Origin: Planctomycetota bacterium
GTDB lineage: Bacteria; Planctomycetota; MHYJ01; JACPRB01
Assembly (NCBI GenBank): GCA_035574235.1
Contig: DATLZA010000077.1
Coordinates: forward strand, 1-39,607
DNA length: 39,607 bases
Direction: 5' to 3'
The translations under genes and the position numbers were made by a program. The notes below the pieces were generated by a model. It was not told the DNA's origin, searched no databases, and worked only from the letters and a program-made list of their open reading frames with translations. Shown here piece by piece: positions 16,731 through 24,222 of this stretch (positions are counted from its first letter, which is position 1; each line of letters starts with the position of its first letter).

Positions 16731-16760
16731 AGTCTACGGGATCTCCCCGAAGGCGGTCAA
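16731..16760 (-). promoter_or_regulatory. Leaderless promoter for the FG-GAP gene
   Basis: TTGACC (16760-16755), an 18-nt spacer and TAGACT (16736-16731) on the minus strand. The -10 box ends 6 nt before the ATG at 16724 and no Shine-Dalgarno is present. Confidence 0.6.
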
Positions 16761-16793
16761 CGGCGGGAAGTGGGATCGCGGGGGCGAACCTGA

Positions 16794-16799
16794 TATAGT
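16794..16799 (+). promoter_or_regulatory. -10 box for aroA
   Basis: TATAGT ends 10 nt before the ATG at 16810. The sequence between (AGGCCCGCCC) has no Shine-Dalgarno, so the transcript has a leader of at most a few nucleotides. Confidence 0.5.
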
Positions 16800-16809
16800 A
16801 GGCCCGCCC

Positions 16810-18099
16810 ATGAAGATCGCGATCGATCCTTCCGGCCCGGTGCGGCTGGACGTCGAGGTGCCCGGTTCGAAGAGCCTCACGAACCGGGCGCTGGTGGCGG
16901 CCGCGCTGGCCGAGGGCCGCACGCGCCTGACGAACGCGTCGCTCTCGGACGATTCGCGGTTCCTGGTCGGGGCGCTGCGGCGCGCGGGCATTCCGGTGGA
17001 GGCGCGCGAGGCGGAGCGGATCCTCGTCGTGGATGGCCGCGGCGGGGCGGCGCCCGCCTCCGAGGGGGAGTTCTTCCTCGGCAACGCGGGCACGGCGCTG
17101 CGGTTTCTGACGTCCTTTCTCTGCCTGGGGCGCGGCGCGTTCCGCGTGGACGGCGACGCCCGCATGCGGGAGCGCCCGATCGGCGGGCTCGTGGAGGCGC
17201 TTCGGGGGCTGGGAGCCTCGATCGCCTACGCCGGCTCGGAAGGGTTCCCGCCCCTCGACATCCGCGCCCGCGGGCTGGCGGGCGGGCGGACGGCGGTGCG
17301 CGGGGACACTTCGAGCCAGTTCGTCTCCTCGCTTCTGCTTTCGGCGCCGGGGGCGGCCGGCGCGGTCGAGATCGACGTGGCCGGCGAGCCCACGTCGAAG
17401 CCGTACGTGGAGATCACGCTCGACGTGATGCGGGATCTCGGCGTGGAGGTGGAGCGGGAGGACTACCGGCGCTTCCGGGTGCCGGCGGGCCGGCGCTACC
17501 GGGCGCGCGACTATGCCATCGCCGGCGACGGGGCGAGCGCGAACTACTTCCTGGCGCTGGCGGCGGCGACGGGGGGCTTCGCGCGCGTGCGGGGCGTGGG
17601 CTCCCGCTCGCGGCAGGGGGAGCTGCGCTTCGCCGGGGTGCTGCGCGAGATGGGCTGCGAGGTCGCCGTCCACGAGGACGCCATCGAGGTGCGGGGAGGC
17701 CCGCTCCGGGGCGTGGACGTGGACATGAACGACATGCCCGACTCCGTGCAGACGCTGGCGTGCGTGGCGCTGTTCGCCCGCGGTCCCACGCGCGTGCGCC
17801 GCGTGGCCAACCTGCGGGTCAAGGAGACCGACCGGATCGCCGCCGTCGCCCGCGAGGCCGGCAAGCTGGGCGCCCGCGTCGAAGAGGGCCCGGACGGATT
17901 CACGCTCCATCCGCCGGCCCGCCTGCGGGCCGCGGAGATCGACACCTACAAGGACCACCGGATGGCCATGAGCTTCGCGGTGGCGGCGGCCGCGGCGCCG
18001 GGGATCGTCATCCGCGACCCGGAGTGCGTCTCGAAAAGCTTCCCGGGATTCTTCGAGACCCTGGAGGCTCAGGGACTGCGGGTGCGGCGGCTGCCCTGA
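16810..18099 (+). CDS. aroA: 3-phosphoshikimate 1-carboxyvinyltransferase (EPSP synthase)
   Basis: The 429-residue product joins shikimate-3-phosphate and phosphoenolpyruvate in the sixth step of the shikimate pathway. All signature blocks are present: PGSKSLTNRA (Lys21), FFLGNAGTALRF, DARMRERPIGGLV, TSSQFVSSLLLSAP, NDMPDSVQTLA (catalytic Asp), LRVKETDRIAA and YKDHRMAMS. The length is normal. The ATG at 16810 starts exactly at the conserved N-terminus; the frame is open further upstream but lacks homology there. It is cytoplasmic. It faces the ubiX gene convergently, with a 12-bp gap. Chorismate is also the precursor of menaquinone, made by the cluster that follows, but the genes are on opposite strands. 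Confidence 0.97.
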   Translation: MKIAIDPSGPVRLDVEVPGSKSLTNRALVAAALAEGRTRLTNASLSDDSRFLVGALRRAGIPVEAREAERILVVDGRGGAAPASEGEFFLGNAGTALRFLTSFLCLGRGAFRVDGDARMRERPIGGLVEALRGLGASIAYAGSEGFPPLDIRARGLAGGRTAVRGDTSSQFVSSLLLSAPGAAGAVEIDVAGEPTSKPYVEITLDVMRDLGVEVEREDYRRFRVPAGRRYRARDYAIAGDGASANYFLALAAATGGFARVRGVGSRSRQGELRFAGVLREMGCEVAVHEDAIEVRGGPLRGVDVDMNDMPDSVQTLACVALFARGPTRVRRVANLRVKETDRIAAVAREAGKLGARVEEGPDGFTLHPPARLRAAEIDTYKDHRMAMSFAVAAAAAPGIVIRDPECVSKSFPGFFETLEAQGLRVRRLP

Positions 18100-18111
18100 C
18101 GTCCGGGCGCC

Positions 18112-18741
18112 TCACTCCTCCTCGGGGTGGCGGCGCCGGGCGGGCTCGCCGTAGCGTTCGAGGAGGTCGTTCTCCACGCCCAGGTGATCCAGGACGCGCG
18201 AGACCACGAAATCGACGAGGCGCTCGACCGAGTCCGCGCCGCTGTAGAAGCCCGGGCAGGCCGGAAGCACGATCGCCCCCGCGCGCGTGACGCGGAGCAT
18301 GTTCTCGAGGTGGATCTCCGAAAGGGGCGTCTCGCGCGGCACGAGGATCAGGCGCCGCCGTTCCTTGAGGCAGACGTCCGCCGCCCGCTCGATCAGGTTG
18401 GAGGACGCCCCGGAGGCGATCCGCGCGAGCGTTCCCCCCGAGCAGGGGCAGACCGCCATGCCGTCGTGGCGGTACGATCCCGAAGCGATCGGCACTTCGA
18501 GATCCTTCCAGAAGTGACAGAGGACCCGCGGAGACTCCTCCCCGAGGAGCGCGCGCACGACCGCGGGTCCCTCGGCCGGATCCAGCGGCAGGCCGAGTTC
18601 GTGGGCGGCGACCTTGGCGGCGGCGTCGCTTACGACGAGGTGGACCCGGGCGCCGGACCGGACGAGGCACTCGAGGAGCCGGCGTCCGTAGACGATTCCG
18701 GAGGCTCCGGTGAGGGCGACGACGTAGCGCCGGTCGGCCAT
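18112..18741 (-). CDS. ubiX: UbiX-type flavin prenyltransferase
   Basis: The 209-residue product has the Rossmann-like start VVALTGASGIVYGRRLLECL, then AVCPCSGGTLARIASGASSN, RRLILVPRETPLSEIHLENM and GAIVLPACPGFYSG, all typical of UbiX/Pad1. The enzyme attaches dimethylallyl phosphate to FMN, making the prenylated flavin cofactor required by UbiD decarboxylases; a UbiD gene lies two genes upstream. Within futalosine-type menaquinone synthesis the equivalent partner has been called MqnM. The frame remains open to 18975, but the homology starts at the ATG at 18741, which has GAGGA upstream. Its first 112 bp overlap the end of the preceding open frame. Confidence 0.95.
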   Translation of the reverse strand: MADRRYVVALTGASGIVYGRRLLECLVRSGARVHLVVSDAAAKVAAHELGLPLDPAEGPAVVRALLGEESPRVLCHFWKDLEVPIASGSYRHDGMAVCPCSGGTLARIASGASSNLIERAADVCLKERRRLILVPRETPLSEIHLENMLRVTRAGAIVLPACPGFYSGADSVERLVDFVVSRVLDHLGVENDLLERYGEPARRRHPEEE

Positions 18742-19568
18742 AAGGTCCTCGTCAGGGCGCACCACGCGGTGTGGCGCGTGAATTCCTCCATCCGGGGGAA
18801 GACGAGCTCCGTTATATCGGCCCCTCCGAGCAACTTCAAGGCGATTCCCGTCAGCGCCTCCGGGCGGCGCCGCCGGAGGTCTTCGACGAGAAGCTCGAAT
18901 CCCCACGCCCCGCCCAGGCGGACGCCGCCGGGGCGGGCGGCGTAGGCGATTTCCTCCATCGGGACGCGAAGCCACGTTCCGAGGTCTTCGGTGACGAGAT
19001 CCGCGTAGACGCGCACGTCGCGGCCGTGGCGCTCGTCGAGGGTTTCGAAGAGCTTCTCGGGAGGGGCGGCCGGCGCCGTCGCGGGGGGGCTGAGTTTGAG
19101 GATCAGATTTTCGCGCAGGATTTCGCGCTCGGCGGGGTCGAGCCTGTGGAGGGCGGGGACGCCGGCGAAGGAAGGGTTGCCGGGAAAGGACGCCGCGTCG
19201 CGGCGGGCGATCAGGCCGATCGAGGCGACGGCCACGGCTTCCCAGGGGATCGCCTCGGGTCCCTCTCCCGCGGCGGGGGTGAAGGTCAGGACCTCGTCGC
19301 CGCGCTCGAGGGCCACGGCCTTTCGGGGCGGGGGCAGGGAGGGGAGGCGCTCCTCCGGCACCGCGCGCGCGCGGATTCCGTCGCGCGCGAGCTCCTCGAC
19401 GATCCGCCGGGCGTCCGCTTCGGCCAGCCGTTCCAGGAAGATGCCCCGGCCGCGCCGCACGGCCAGCCGCGCCTCCAGCACCGTGAGGCCCAGGGCGGGC
19501 GCCACGAGGGGGCCGTATTTGCGGGGATCGACGGCGACGTCTTCCTCGAGCAGGATGGTCCAGGGCAC
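18630..19568 (-). CDS. Uncharacterised protein in the ubiX-ubiD cluster
   Basis: The frame encodes 312 residues from a GTG at 19568 and I do not recognise the family. Residues about 1-55 look like a small alpha/beta domain (GLTVLEARLAVRRGRGIFLE, then a helix ADARRIVEELARDGIRA). A central region includes IPWEAVAVASIGLIARR. The C-terminal part (VRVYADLVTEDLGTWLRVPM, FELLVEDLRRRRPEALTG) looks conserved-like. The last 35 or so residues are Ser/Pro-rich and read across the start of ubiX in another frame, so the true end may be near 18757 or the frame may be shifted. There is no signal peptide. TATAAT 6 nt before the GTG supports the start and a leaderless mRNA. Position suggests a quinone-synthesis role. 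Confidence 0.7.
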   Translation of the reverse strand: MPWTILLEEDVAVDPRKYGPLVAPALGLTVLEARLAVRRGRGIFLERLAEADARRIVEELARDGIRARAVPEERLPSLPPPRKAVALERGDEVLTFTPAAGEGPEAIPWEAVAVASIGLIARRDAASFPGNPSFAGVPALHRLDPAEREILRENLILKLSPPATAPAAPPEKLFETLDERHGRDVRVYADLVTEDLGTWLRVPMEEIAYAARPGGVRLGGAWGFELLVEDLRRRRPEALTGIALKLLGGADITELVFPRMEEFTRHTAWCALTRTLWPTGATSSPSPEPPESSTDAGSSSASSGPAPGSTSS

Positions 19569-19574
19569 GCGGCG

Positions 19575-19580
19575 ATTATA
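19575..19580 (-). promoter_or_regulatory. -10 box for the uncharacterised gene, overlapping the ubiD stop
   Basis: A perfect TATAAT on the minus strand overlaps the TAA stop of ubiD (19578-19576) and ends 6 nt before the GTG at 19568. It gives the last two genes of the cluster their own promoter. Confidence 0.6.
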
Positions 19581-21021
19581 ACCCGAGATCGCGCCACTTC
19601 CGGTCCACGAGGGCCCGGATCTCGGGGGTCATGCGGATCTCGTCGGGCCAGGGGCGGGTGAATCCTTCGCCGGGCCACTTCTTCGTGGCGTCGATGCCCA
19701 TGTGGGAGCCGTAGCCGGGCAGGCGCGAGGCGTGGTCGAGGATGTCGATCGGGCCCAGGACGAATTCGATGTCGCGTTCGGGGTCGATGTGGTTGAGGGC
19801 TTTCCAGCACACTTCGCGGTAATCGTGGACGTTGACGTCCTCGTCCACGACGACGATGCACTTGGTGAACATGGCCTGGGGGAGACCCCAGATCGTGTGC
19901 ATGACCTTGCGGGCATGGCCGGGGTACTGCTTGCGGATGGAGACGAGCATGAGATTGTGGAAGACGCCTTCGAACGGCATGTGGTAGTCCACGAGCTCGG
20001 GGAGCTGCATTTTCATGAGCGGGAGCATAAGGCGCTCGATGGCGTAGCCCATGAAGTCGTCCTCCTGGACGGGAGGGCCGACGAGGATCGTGTGGTAGAC
20101 GGGGCGGGCGGTATGGGTGATCGCCTGGACGCGGAAGACGGGGAAGTCGTCCTCGAGCGAGTAGTAGCCCGTGTGGTCGCCGAAGGGGCCCTCGCGGCGG
20201 CGTTCGGCGGGGTCGATCGTGCCTTCGAGGACGATTTCCGCGTTGGCGGGGACTTCGAGGTCGACCGTTTCGCAGCGGGTGAGGCGGACGCCCTCCTGGC
20301 GGATGAGGCCGGCGAAGAGGACTTCGTCCACGTCGGGGGGAAGGGGCAGGGTGGCGGCGAAGCACATGGCGGGATCGGAGCCGATGACGGCGGCGGCCTG
20401 GAGGGGTTCGCGCGATTTCCGCAGGTGCCGGGCGCCGTCCTTGTGCCAGTGGAAGTGCATGCCGGTGGTGCGTTTGTCGTACACCTGCATGCGGTAGGTG
20501 CCGACGTTGCGGCGGCCGGTTTCGGGGTCGTAGGTGAAAACGAGCGGGAAGGTGATGAAGCGTCCGCCGTCGCGCGGCCAGCAGGTGAGGATGGGGAAGC
20601 GCTCGAGGTCCACCTGGTCGCCGCGGAGGACGACGTCCTTGCAGCGGCCGCCTCCTACCGACTTGGGAAGAAAGCTGGCGGCTTCGAGGAGCTTGGGAAG
20701 GGTCTTGAGTTTCTCGAGGAAGCCCCCGGTCGGCGGGTTCATGGCCAGGGCGAGGATGGCGCCGAGGCGGTCGGGGAGTTTTTCGAGGGTATCGACGTCG
20801 AGCGCCAGCGCCATGCGCTCGCGGGTGCCGAAGAGGTTGATCGCCACGGGGACGGAATGGCCGCGCACGTTTTCGAACAGGAGCGCCGGTCCCCCGCGCT
20901 TCACGGTGCGGTCGGTGATCTCGGAGATCTCGAGGTCCTGGGAAACCTCGGCGCGGATGCGGCGCAGGAGTCCGCGGGCCTCGAGGGCCTCGAGGAAGTG
21001 GGGCAGGTCTCGGTAGGGCAT
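19576..21021 (-). CDS. ubiD: UbiD family prenyl-FMN-dependent decarboxylase
   Basis: The 481-residue product removes the carboxyl group from an aromatic acid using prenylated FMN made by UbiX. Key segments are VGTYRMQVYDKRTTGMHFHW, the catalytic REGPFGDHTGYYS and DEDVNVHDYREVCWKA. The length is that of UbiD/MenD-independent decarboxylases. In the futalosine pathway the matching activity is MqnL, acting on a 1,4-dihydroxy-6-naphthoate derivative; with menG nearby this is the likelier substrate class, but no mqnA-D gene is in the window to confirm it. The ATG at 21021 has TAGACT 7 nt upstream and no Shine-Dalgarno. Confidence 0.94.
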   Translation of the reverse strand: MPYRDLPHFLEALEARGLLRRIRAEVSQDLEISEITDRTVKRGGPALLFENVRGHSVPVAINLFGTRERMALALDVDTLEKLPDRLGAILALAMNPPTGGFLEKLKTLPKLLEAASFLPKSVGGGRCKDVVLRGDQVDLERFPILTCWPRDGGRFITFPLVFTYDPETGRRNVGTYRMQVYDKRTTGMHFHWHKDGARHLRKSREPLQAAAVIGSDPAMCFAATLPLPPDVDEVLFAGLIRQEGVRLTRCETVDLEVPANAEIVLEGTIDPAERRREGPFGDHTGYYSLEDDFPVFRVQAITHTARPVYHTILVGPPVQEDDFMGYAIERLMLPLMKMQLPELVDYHMPFEGVFHNLMLVSIRKQYPGHARKVMHTIWGLPQAMFTKCIVVVDEDVNVHDYREVCWKALNHIDPERDIEFVLGPIDILDHASRLPGYGSHMGIDATKKWPGEGFTRPWPDEIRMTPEIRALVDRKWRDLGL

Positions 21022-21028
21022 GGCGGGG

Positions 21029-21034
21029 AGTCTA
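21029..21034 (-). promoter_or_regulatory. -10 box for ubiD (leaderless)
   Basis: TAGACT on the minus strand ends 7 nt before the ATG at 21021; the gap holds only C/G and no Shine-Dalgarno. Confidence 0.5.
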
Positions 21035-21069
21035 ACCGGCGCGGGGCGCGTTGGCCAGAAGAAGGCGTC

Positions 21070-21237
21070 CTACGAGAAGAACCCGGCGAAGGCGCGGAAG
21101 AGGGCGCAGGCGACGGCCAGGAGGGAGACGATCGCCAGAGGCCAGAGGACCCAGGCGTACCAGGGGACGTCGACGTCCGTGGGGGGCTCGAATCCGGGCG
21201 GGTGGGCGGGGGGCTCCTCGTAGGAGGGGACGCTCAT
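21070..21237 (-). CDS. 55-residue single-span membrane protein
   Basis: A small frame between menG and ubiD encodes a Pro/Glu-rich N-terminus (MSVPSYEEPPAHPPGFEPP) followed by one transmembrane segment (WYAWVLWPLAIVSLLAVACA) and a short tail FRAFAGFFS. It fills the gap between its neighbours on the same strand, and TATCAT lies 6 nt before the ATG, as at other leaderless genes here. I know of no family. It might anchor or regulate quinone enzymes at the membrane, but that is a guess from position. Confidence 0.7.
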   Translation of the reverse strand: MSVPSYEEPPAHPPGFEPPTDVDVPWYAWVLWPLAIVSLLAVACALFRAFAGFFS

Positions 21238-21243
21238 GAGGCG

Positions 21244-21249
21244 ATGATA
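21244..21249 (-). promoter_or_regulatory. -10 box for the 55-residue membrane protein (leaderless)
   Basis: TATCAT on the minus strand ends 6 nt before the ATG at 21237 and there is no Shine-Dalgarno. Confidence 0.45.
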
Positions 21250-21268
21250 ACGCCGCGGGGGCGGGGGA

Positions 21269-21967
21269 TCAAGGGCGGCGGCCGACGTGGAGGGCGGCGA
21301 CGCCTCCGAAGAGGAGTTCGCAGGAGACGTCGCGGAGTCCCGCGCGTTCCAGGGCGGCCGTCAGCGCCTCGGGATCGGGCCAGCGGGCCACCGAATCGGG
21401 GAGGTAGCGGTAGGCGTCGATTTCGGAGCGGGCGATCCATCGGCCCACGCGGGGAAGCACGCGGCTGAAGTAGAGAAGGTAGGCGCGGCGCAGGAGCGCG
21501 CAGGGGGGGAGGCTGAATTCGAGGACGAGGACGTCGCCGCCGGGGCGGGCGACGCGGGCCATTTCGGCCAGGGCGCGGGCGGGGTCGGCGACGTTCCTCA
21601 GTCCGAAGGCCACGGCGACGGCGTCGAAGGCGGCGTCGCGGAACGGCAGGCGGAGGGTATCGGCCTGCTGAAAGCGGATGTCGCGTTCGAGGCCGCGCCG
21701 GCGGGCCTTCAGGCGGGCGAGGTCGAGCATGCGCCGGGAGAAGTCGGTGCCGACGACGCGGGCGCCGGAGCGGCGGTGGATTTCGAAGGCGAGGTCGCCG
21801 GTGCCGGAGCAGACGTCCAGGACGAGGCGGGCGCCGGCGAGGCGTTCGGCGGCGCGGCGGCGCCAGAGGACGTCCGAATTGAGGCTGAGCAGGTGGTTGA
21901 GGAAGTCGTAGCGGGGGGAGATCTGGTCGAACATGGCCCGGATGCGGGCGGGGGACTTGTCGACCAT
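21269..21967 (-). CDS. menG: Demethylmenaquinone/2-polyprenyl-benzoquinol C-methyltransferase
   Basis: The 232-residue product is a class I SAM-dependent methyltransferase of the UbiE/MenG family: MFDQISPRYDFLNHLLSLN at the start, motif I LDVCSGTGDLAFEI, VVGTDFSRRMLDLAR, FGLRNVADPARALAEMARV and DAYRYLPDSV near the end. It methylates the quinone ring in the last step of menaquinone (or ubiquinone) synthesis at the membrane surface. With a UbiD and UbiX in the same cluster and an organism of this type, menaquinone is the likelier product. The ATG at 21967 has TAGAAT 9 nt upstream and no clear Shine-Dalgarno. Confidence 0.94.
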   Translation of the reverse strand: MVDKSPARIRAMFDQISPRYDFLNHLLSLNSDVLWRRRAAERLAGARLVLDVCSGTGDLAFEIHRRSGARVVGTDFSRRMLDLARLKARRRGLERDIRFQQADTLRLPFRDAAFDAVAVAFGLRNVADPARALAEMARVARPGGDVLVLEFSLPPCALLRRAYLLYFSRVLPRVGRWIARSEIDAYRYLPDSVARWPDPEALTAALERAGLRDVSCELLFGGVAALHVGRRP

Positions 21968-21976
21968 AGGGGAGCG

Positions 21977-21982
21977 ATTCTA
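21977..21982 (-). promoter_or_regulatory. -10 box for menG
   Basis: TAGAAT on the minus strand ends 9 nt before the ATG at 21967; a weak TTCCCG lies 17 nt further upstream. The leader would be 0-3 nt. Confidence 0.5.
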
Positions 21983-22093
21983 AAGGACGGGGTGCGCTTC
22001 GGGAAGGACGAATCGCGGGGGCCGTTTCCGTTCATCGGTCCGGCGATTCGATTTTCTTGCGCGACGTTCGGGTTCCTGATAACGTCCGGCGCC

Positions 22094-23086
22094 ATGAGCG
22101 GAACGATCGGGCGGGCCCGGGCCCTGGCGGCCGCGTGGGGGCGCAGGCCTTCGCGGGCGCGGGCGGCGGCGCTCCGGAAATTCTACTCCGCGCGGGCGCG
22201 GGAGCTTCCTCTGGCGGTGCGGGGGGAGCTGTGCCTGGCGCTGGGAGAGGCGGAGGAGCTGGAGGGGCGTTTCGAGGCGGCGCGGCACCTGTACGCGCTG
22301 GCGGTGGGGGCGGCGGATCCCGTGCGGGACGAGCCCTTCTACACGCGGGCGGCGGCGCGGGCGCTCCTGAACGCGTCGCGGCTGCGGGACCTCGCGGCGC
22401 TTTCGGGAGTGGCGCGGGTGGTGGAGACGCTGGGGCGGGGGGAGGAGACGCCGCGCCTTCTCGGGCTGGGGGCGATGGCGCGGGGGCTGGAGCGGCTGCT
22501 CGAAGGGGACTGGACGGCCGCGCGGAGGGCGTTCGAGGCGGCGATGGGCGCGGCGTGGGAGTCCGGGGACGCGGACGCGGAGACCCTGGCGCATCACCTT
22601 CTGGCGCAGGCGTGGGTGCGGCTGGGGCGCCTGGCGCGGGCGCGGGAGCACGTGGAGGCGGCGCAGCGGGCGGCGGCGCGGTCGGGCTCGTGGCTTCTTT
22701 CGCGGCGGATGGCGCTGGAGGCGGTGGCGTTGAACCTCCGGGCGGGGCCCACGGCCGCGGCGCTGGCCGAGGCGCGCCGGCTGGTGGCGGAGCTTCGTCG
22801 GACCGGGTTTCCCCGGCTGGAGTCGCTCGCCTGGCACAAGATCGTGCGCGGGATGGGGCCGGGGCGGCCGCAGGTGGAGCCGCTTCTGGCTCGTTCGGAG
22901 GGGCTGCTTCCGGAAGGTCATCCGGACCGCGCGTTTCTGGCGGCGCTTCGCGAGACGCCCCGGCTGCGGCGGGTGATTCCGCGCCGGGACCGCGCGGGGA
23001 TCGCGGCGGCCGACGGCGAGGAGGCCGGAGCGGACCCCGAGGTCGCCCGGCAACTGCGGGCGCTCGTGCGGATGGCCCGGTTTTGA
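22094..23086 (+). CDS. Alpha-helical TPR-like repeat protein
   Basis: The 330-residue product is almost wholly helical with degenerate TPR units (LALGEAEELEGRFEAARHLY, LLEGDWTAARRAFEAAMGAA, WVRLGRLARAREHVEAAQRA). It is rich in Ala, Arg and Leu and has no signal peptide or catalytic motif. The arrangement resembles the helical repeat domains of signal-transduction ATPases and regulators, but no ATPase is attached. The partner and role are unknown. The start at 22094 (MSGTIGRARALAAAW) is the first methionine ahead of the repeats; the open frame upstream lies over menG and is spurious. It is divergent from menG and converges on the phosphate transporter gene. Confidence 0.75.
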   Translation: MSGTIGRARALAAAWGRRPSRARAAALRKFYSARARELPLAVRGELCLALGEAEELEGRFEAARHLYALAVGAADPVRDEPFYTRAAARALLNASRLRDLAALSGVARVVETLGRGEETPRLLGLGAMARGLERLLEGDWTAARRAFEAAMGAAWESGDADAETLAHHLLAQAWVRLGRLARAREHVEAAQRAAARSGSWLLSRRMALEAVALNLRAGPTAAALAEARRLVAELRRTGFPRLESLAWHKIVRGMGPGRPQVEPLLARSEGLLPEGHPDRAFLAALRETPRLRRVIPRRDRAGIAAADGEEAGADPEVARQLRALVRMARF

Positions 23087-23101
23087 CGGGGCCGGCGCGC
23101 G

Positions 23102-24169
23102 TCAGCCGAGGAAGGCCAGGGCGGGCCAGAGGAGGACGGCGAGAAGCCCCGCCGCCGGAAGCGTGAACAGCCAGGAAGCCGCGATGGCGGCGGTCCATCG
23201 CCGCGAGAGCTCCCCGCGAGCGGCGCCCAGGCCGAAGATCGTTCCGCAGGAGACGTGAGTCGTCGAAACCGGCAGGGAGAAGACGCTGGCGGCGCCCACG
23301 AGCGCGGCGGTCAGGACGTTGGAAGCGGTTCCCTGGGTTTCCGACATGGGGGTCAGATCCCGGCTCATGCGCTGAGCGATTCGGCGGGATCCGACGATGC
23401 CGCCGAGGGACATGGCCAGGCCGATCGCGATGGCGGCGGAGGCGCTGCCGGAAACGAAACCTCCCGCCGCGACCACGCCGACGAGCTTCGGGGTGTCGTT
23501 AAGTCCCCGGGCGAAGCTGACCGCTCCCGCCGAAAGAAAGTGGACGGCGCGCAGAAACCCGGATTCCGTAAGGACCTGTCGCGCGCCGACGGCCGCGCAC
23601 TGCGCCTCGGTGCCCGCGACGAGGGCAGGAACGGTCGGGGTCGTCGGGCCGGTCGCCCTGTCCGCCACGCACAGGCACCGCGGCTCGCGGGTTCGCACGG
23701 CGCGCTGGGCCGCCCAGGAGAGGCTCAGGGAGACGAGGGGGCCCAGGACGAGCGGAAGAAAGAAGGCGGCGCCCAGCGGGGCCAGGGTGCCGAGGGAGGG
23801 GGAGGCCAGGAGGGCCGTTCCTGAGAGCGCTCCCACGAGGGCGTGGGTGGTGGAGATGGGCATCCCGAGGCGGGTGGCCAGAAGTACGGTCAAGCCCGCC
23901 GACGCGGCCAGGACCGCCGGAAAGCGCGGCCGCCCCAGGGTCGCCGGATCGACCAGGCCGTAGCCCGAGAATTTCGCCTGAAGGGCGCGCGCGGCGAGAA
24001 TGGACAGGAGGGCGCCCGCGAAGGTGGCGACCACGGCCCAGGCGAGCGCGGTCCGGTAGGACGACACCCTCGCGCCGTAGAGCGTGGCCACGCCCTTGAA
24101 GGTATCGTTGGCGCCGTTGGCGAACGAGAGGGCCAGGCCGACCAGAAGCGTCAGGATCGCCGCCGTCAT
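23102..24169 (-). CDS. pit: PiT family inorganic phosphate transporter
   Basis: The 355-residue inner-membrane protein carries both copies of the PiT signature: SFANGANDTFKGVATLYGAR at the N-terminus with PISTTHALVGALSG, and SFARGLNDTPKLVG in the second half with PVSTTHVSCGTIFG. About ten hydrophobic spans surround a hydrophilic central loop (residues about 160-205, with several Cys). Family members carry phosphate, usually as a metal-phosphate complex, driven by protons or sodium. No PhoU-like partner (DUF47) is next to it. It lies just downstream of clpX on the same strand (53-bp gap), but a shared transcript is not shown. TAAGAC 6 nt before the ATG is a weak -10 candidate. Confidence 0.95.
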   Translation of the reverse strand: MTAAILTLLVGLALSFANGANDTFKGVATLYGARVSSYRTALAWAVVATFAGALLSILAARALQAKFSGYGLVDPATLGRPRFPAVLAASAGLTVLLATRLGMPISTTHALVGALSGTALLASPSLGTLAPLGAAFFLPLVLGPLVSLSLSWAAQRAVRTREPRCLCVADRATGPTTPTVPALVAGTEAQCAAVGARQVLTESGFLRAVHFLSAGAVSFARGLNDTPKLVGVVAAGGFVSGSASAAIAIGLAMSLGGIVGSRRIAQRMSRDLTPMSETQGTASNVLTAALVGAASVFSLPVSTTHVSCGTIFGLGAARGELSRRWTAAIAASWLFTLPAAGLLAVLLWPALAFLG

Positions 24170-24222
24170 CCTTTCGTCTTACGGCCGCGGGCCGCCGGGC
24201 GTTTCGGAAAGCGGGGCGCGTT

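Noticed and set aside
13888-17958. 1356-codon minus-strand open frame
   Set aside because: It spans and contradicts the bla-fold, PilZ, FG-GAP and aroA genes, and has Arg/Pro-rich composition with no motif.
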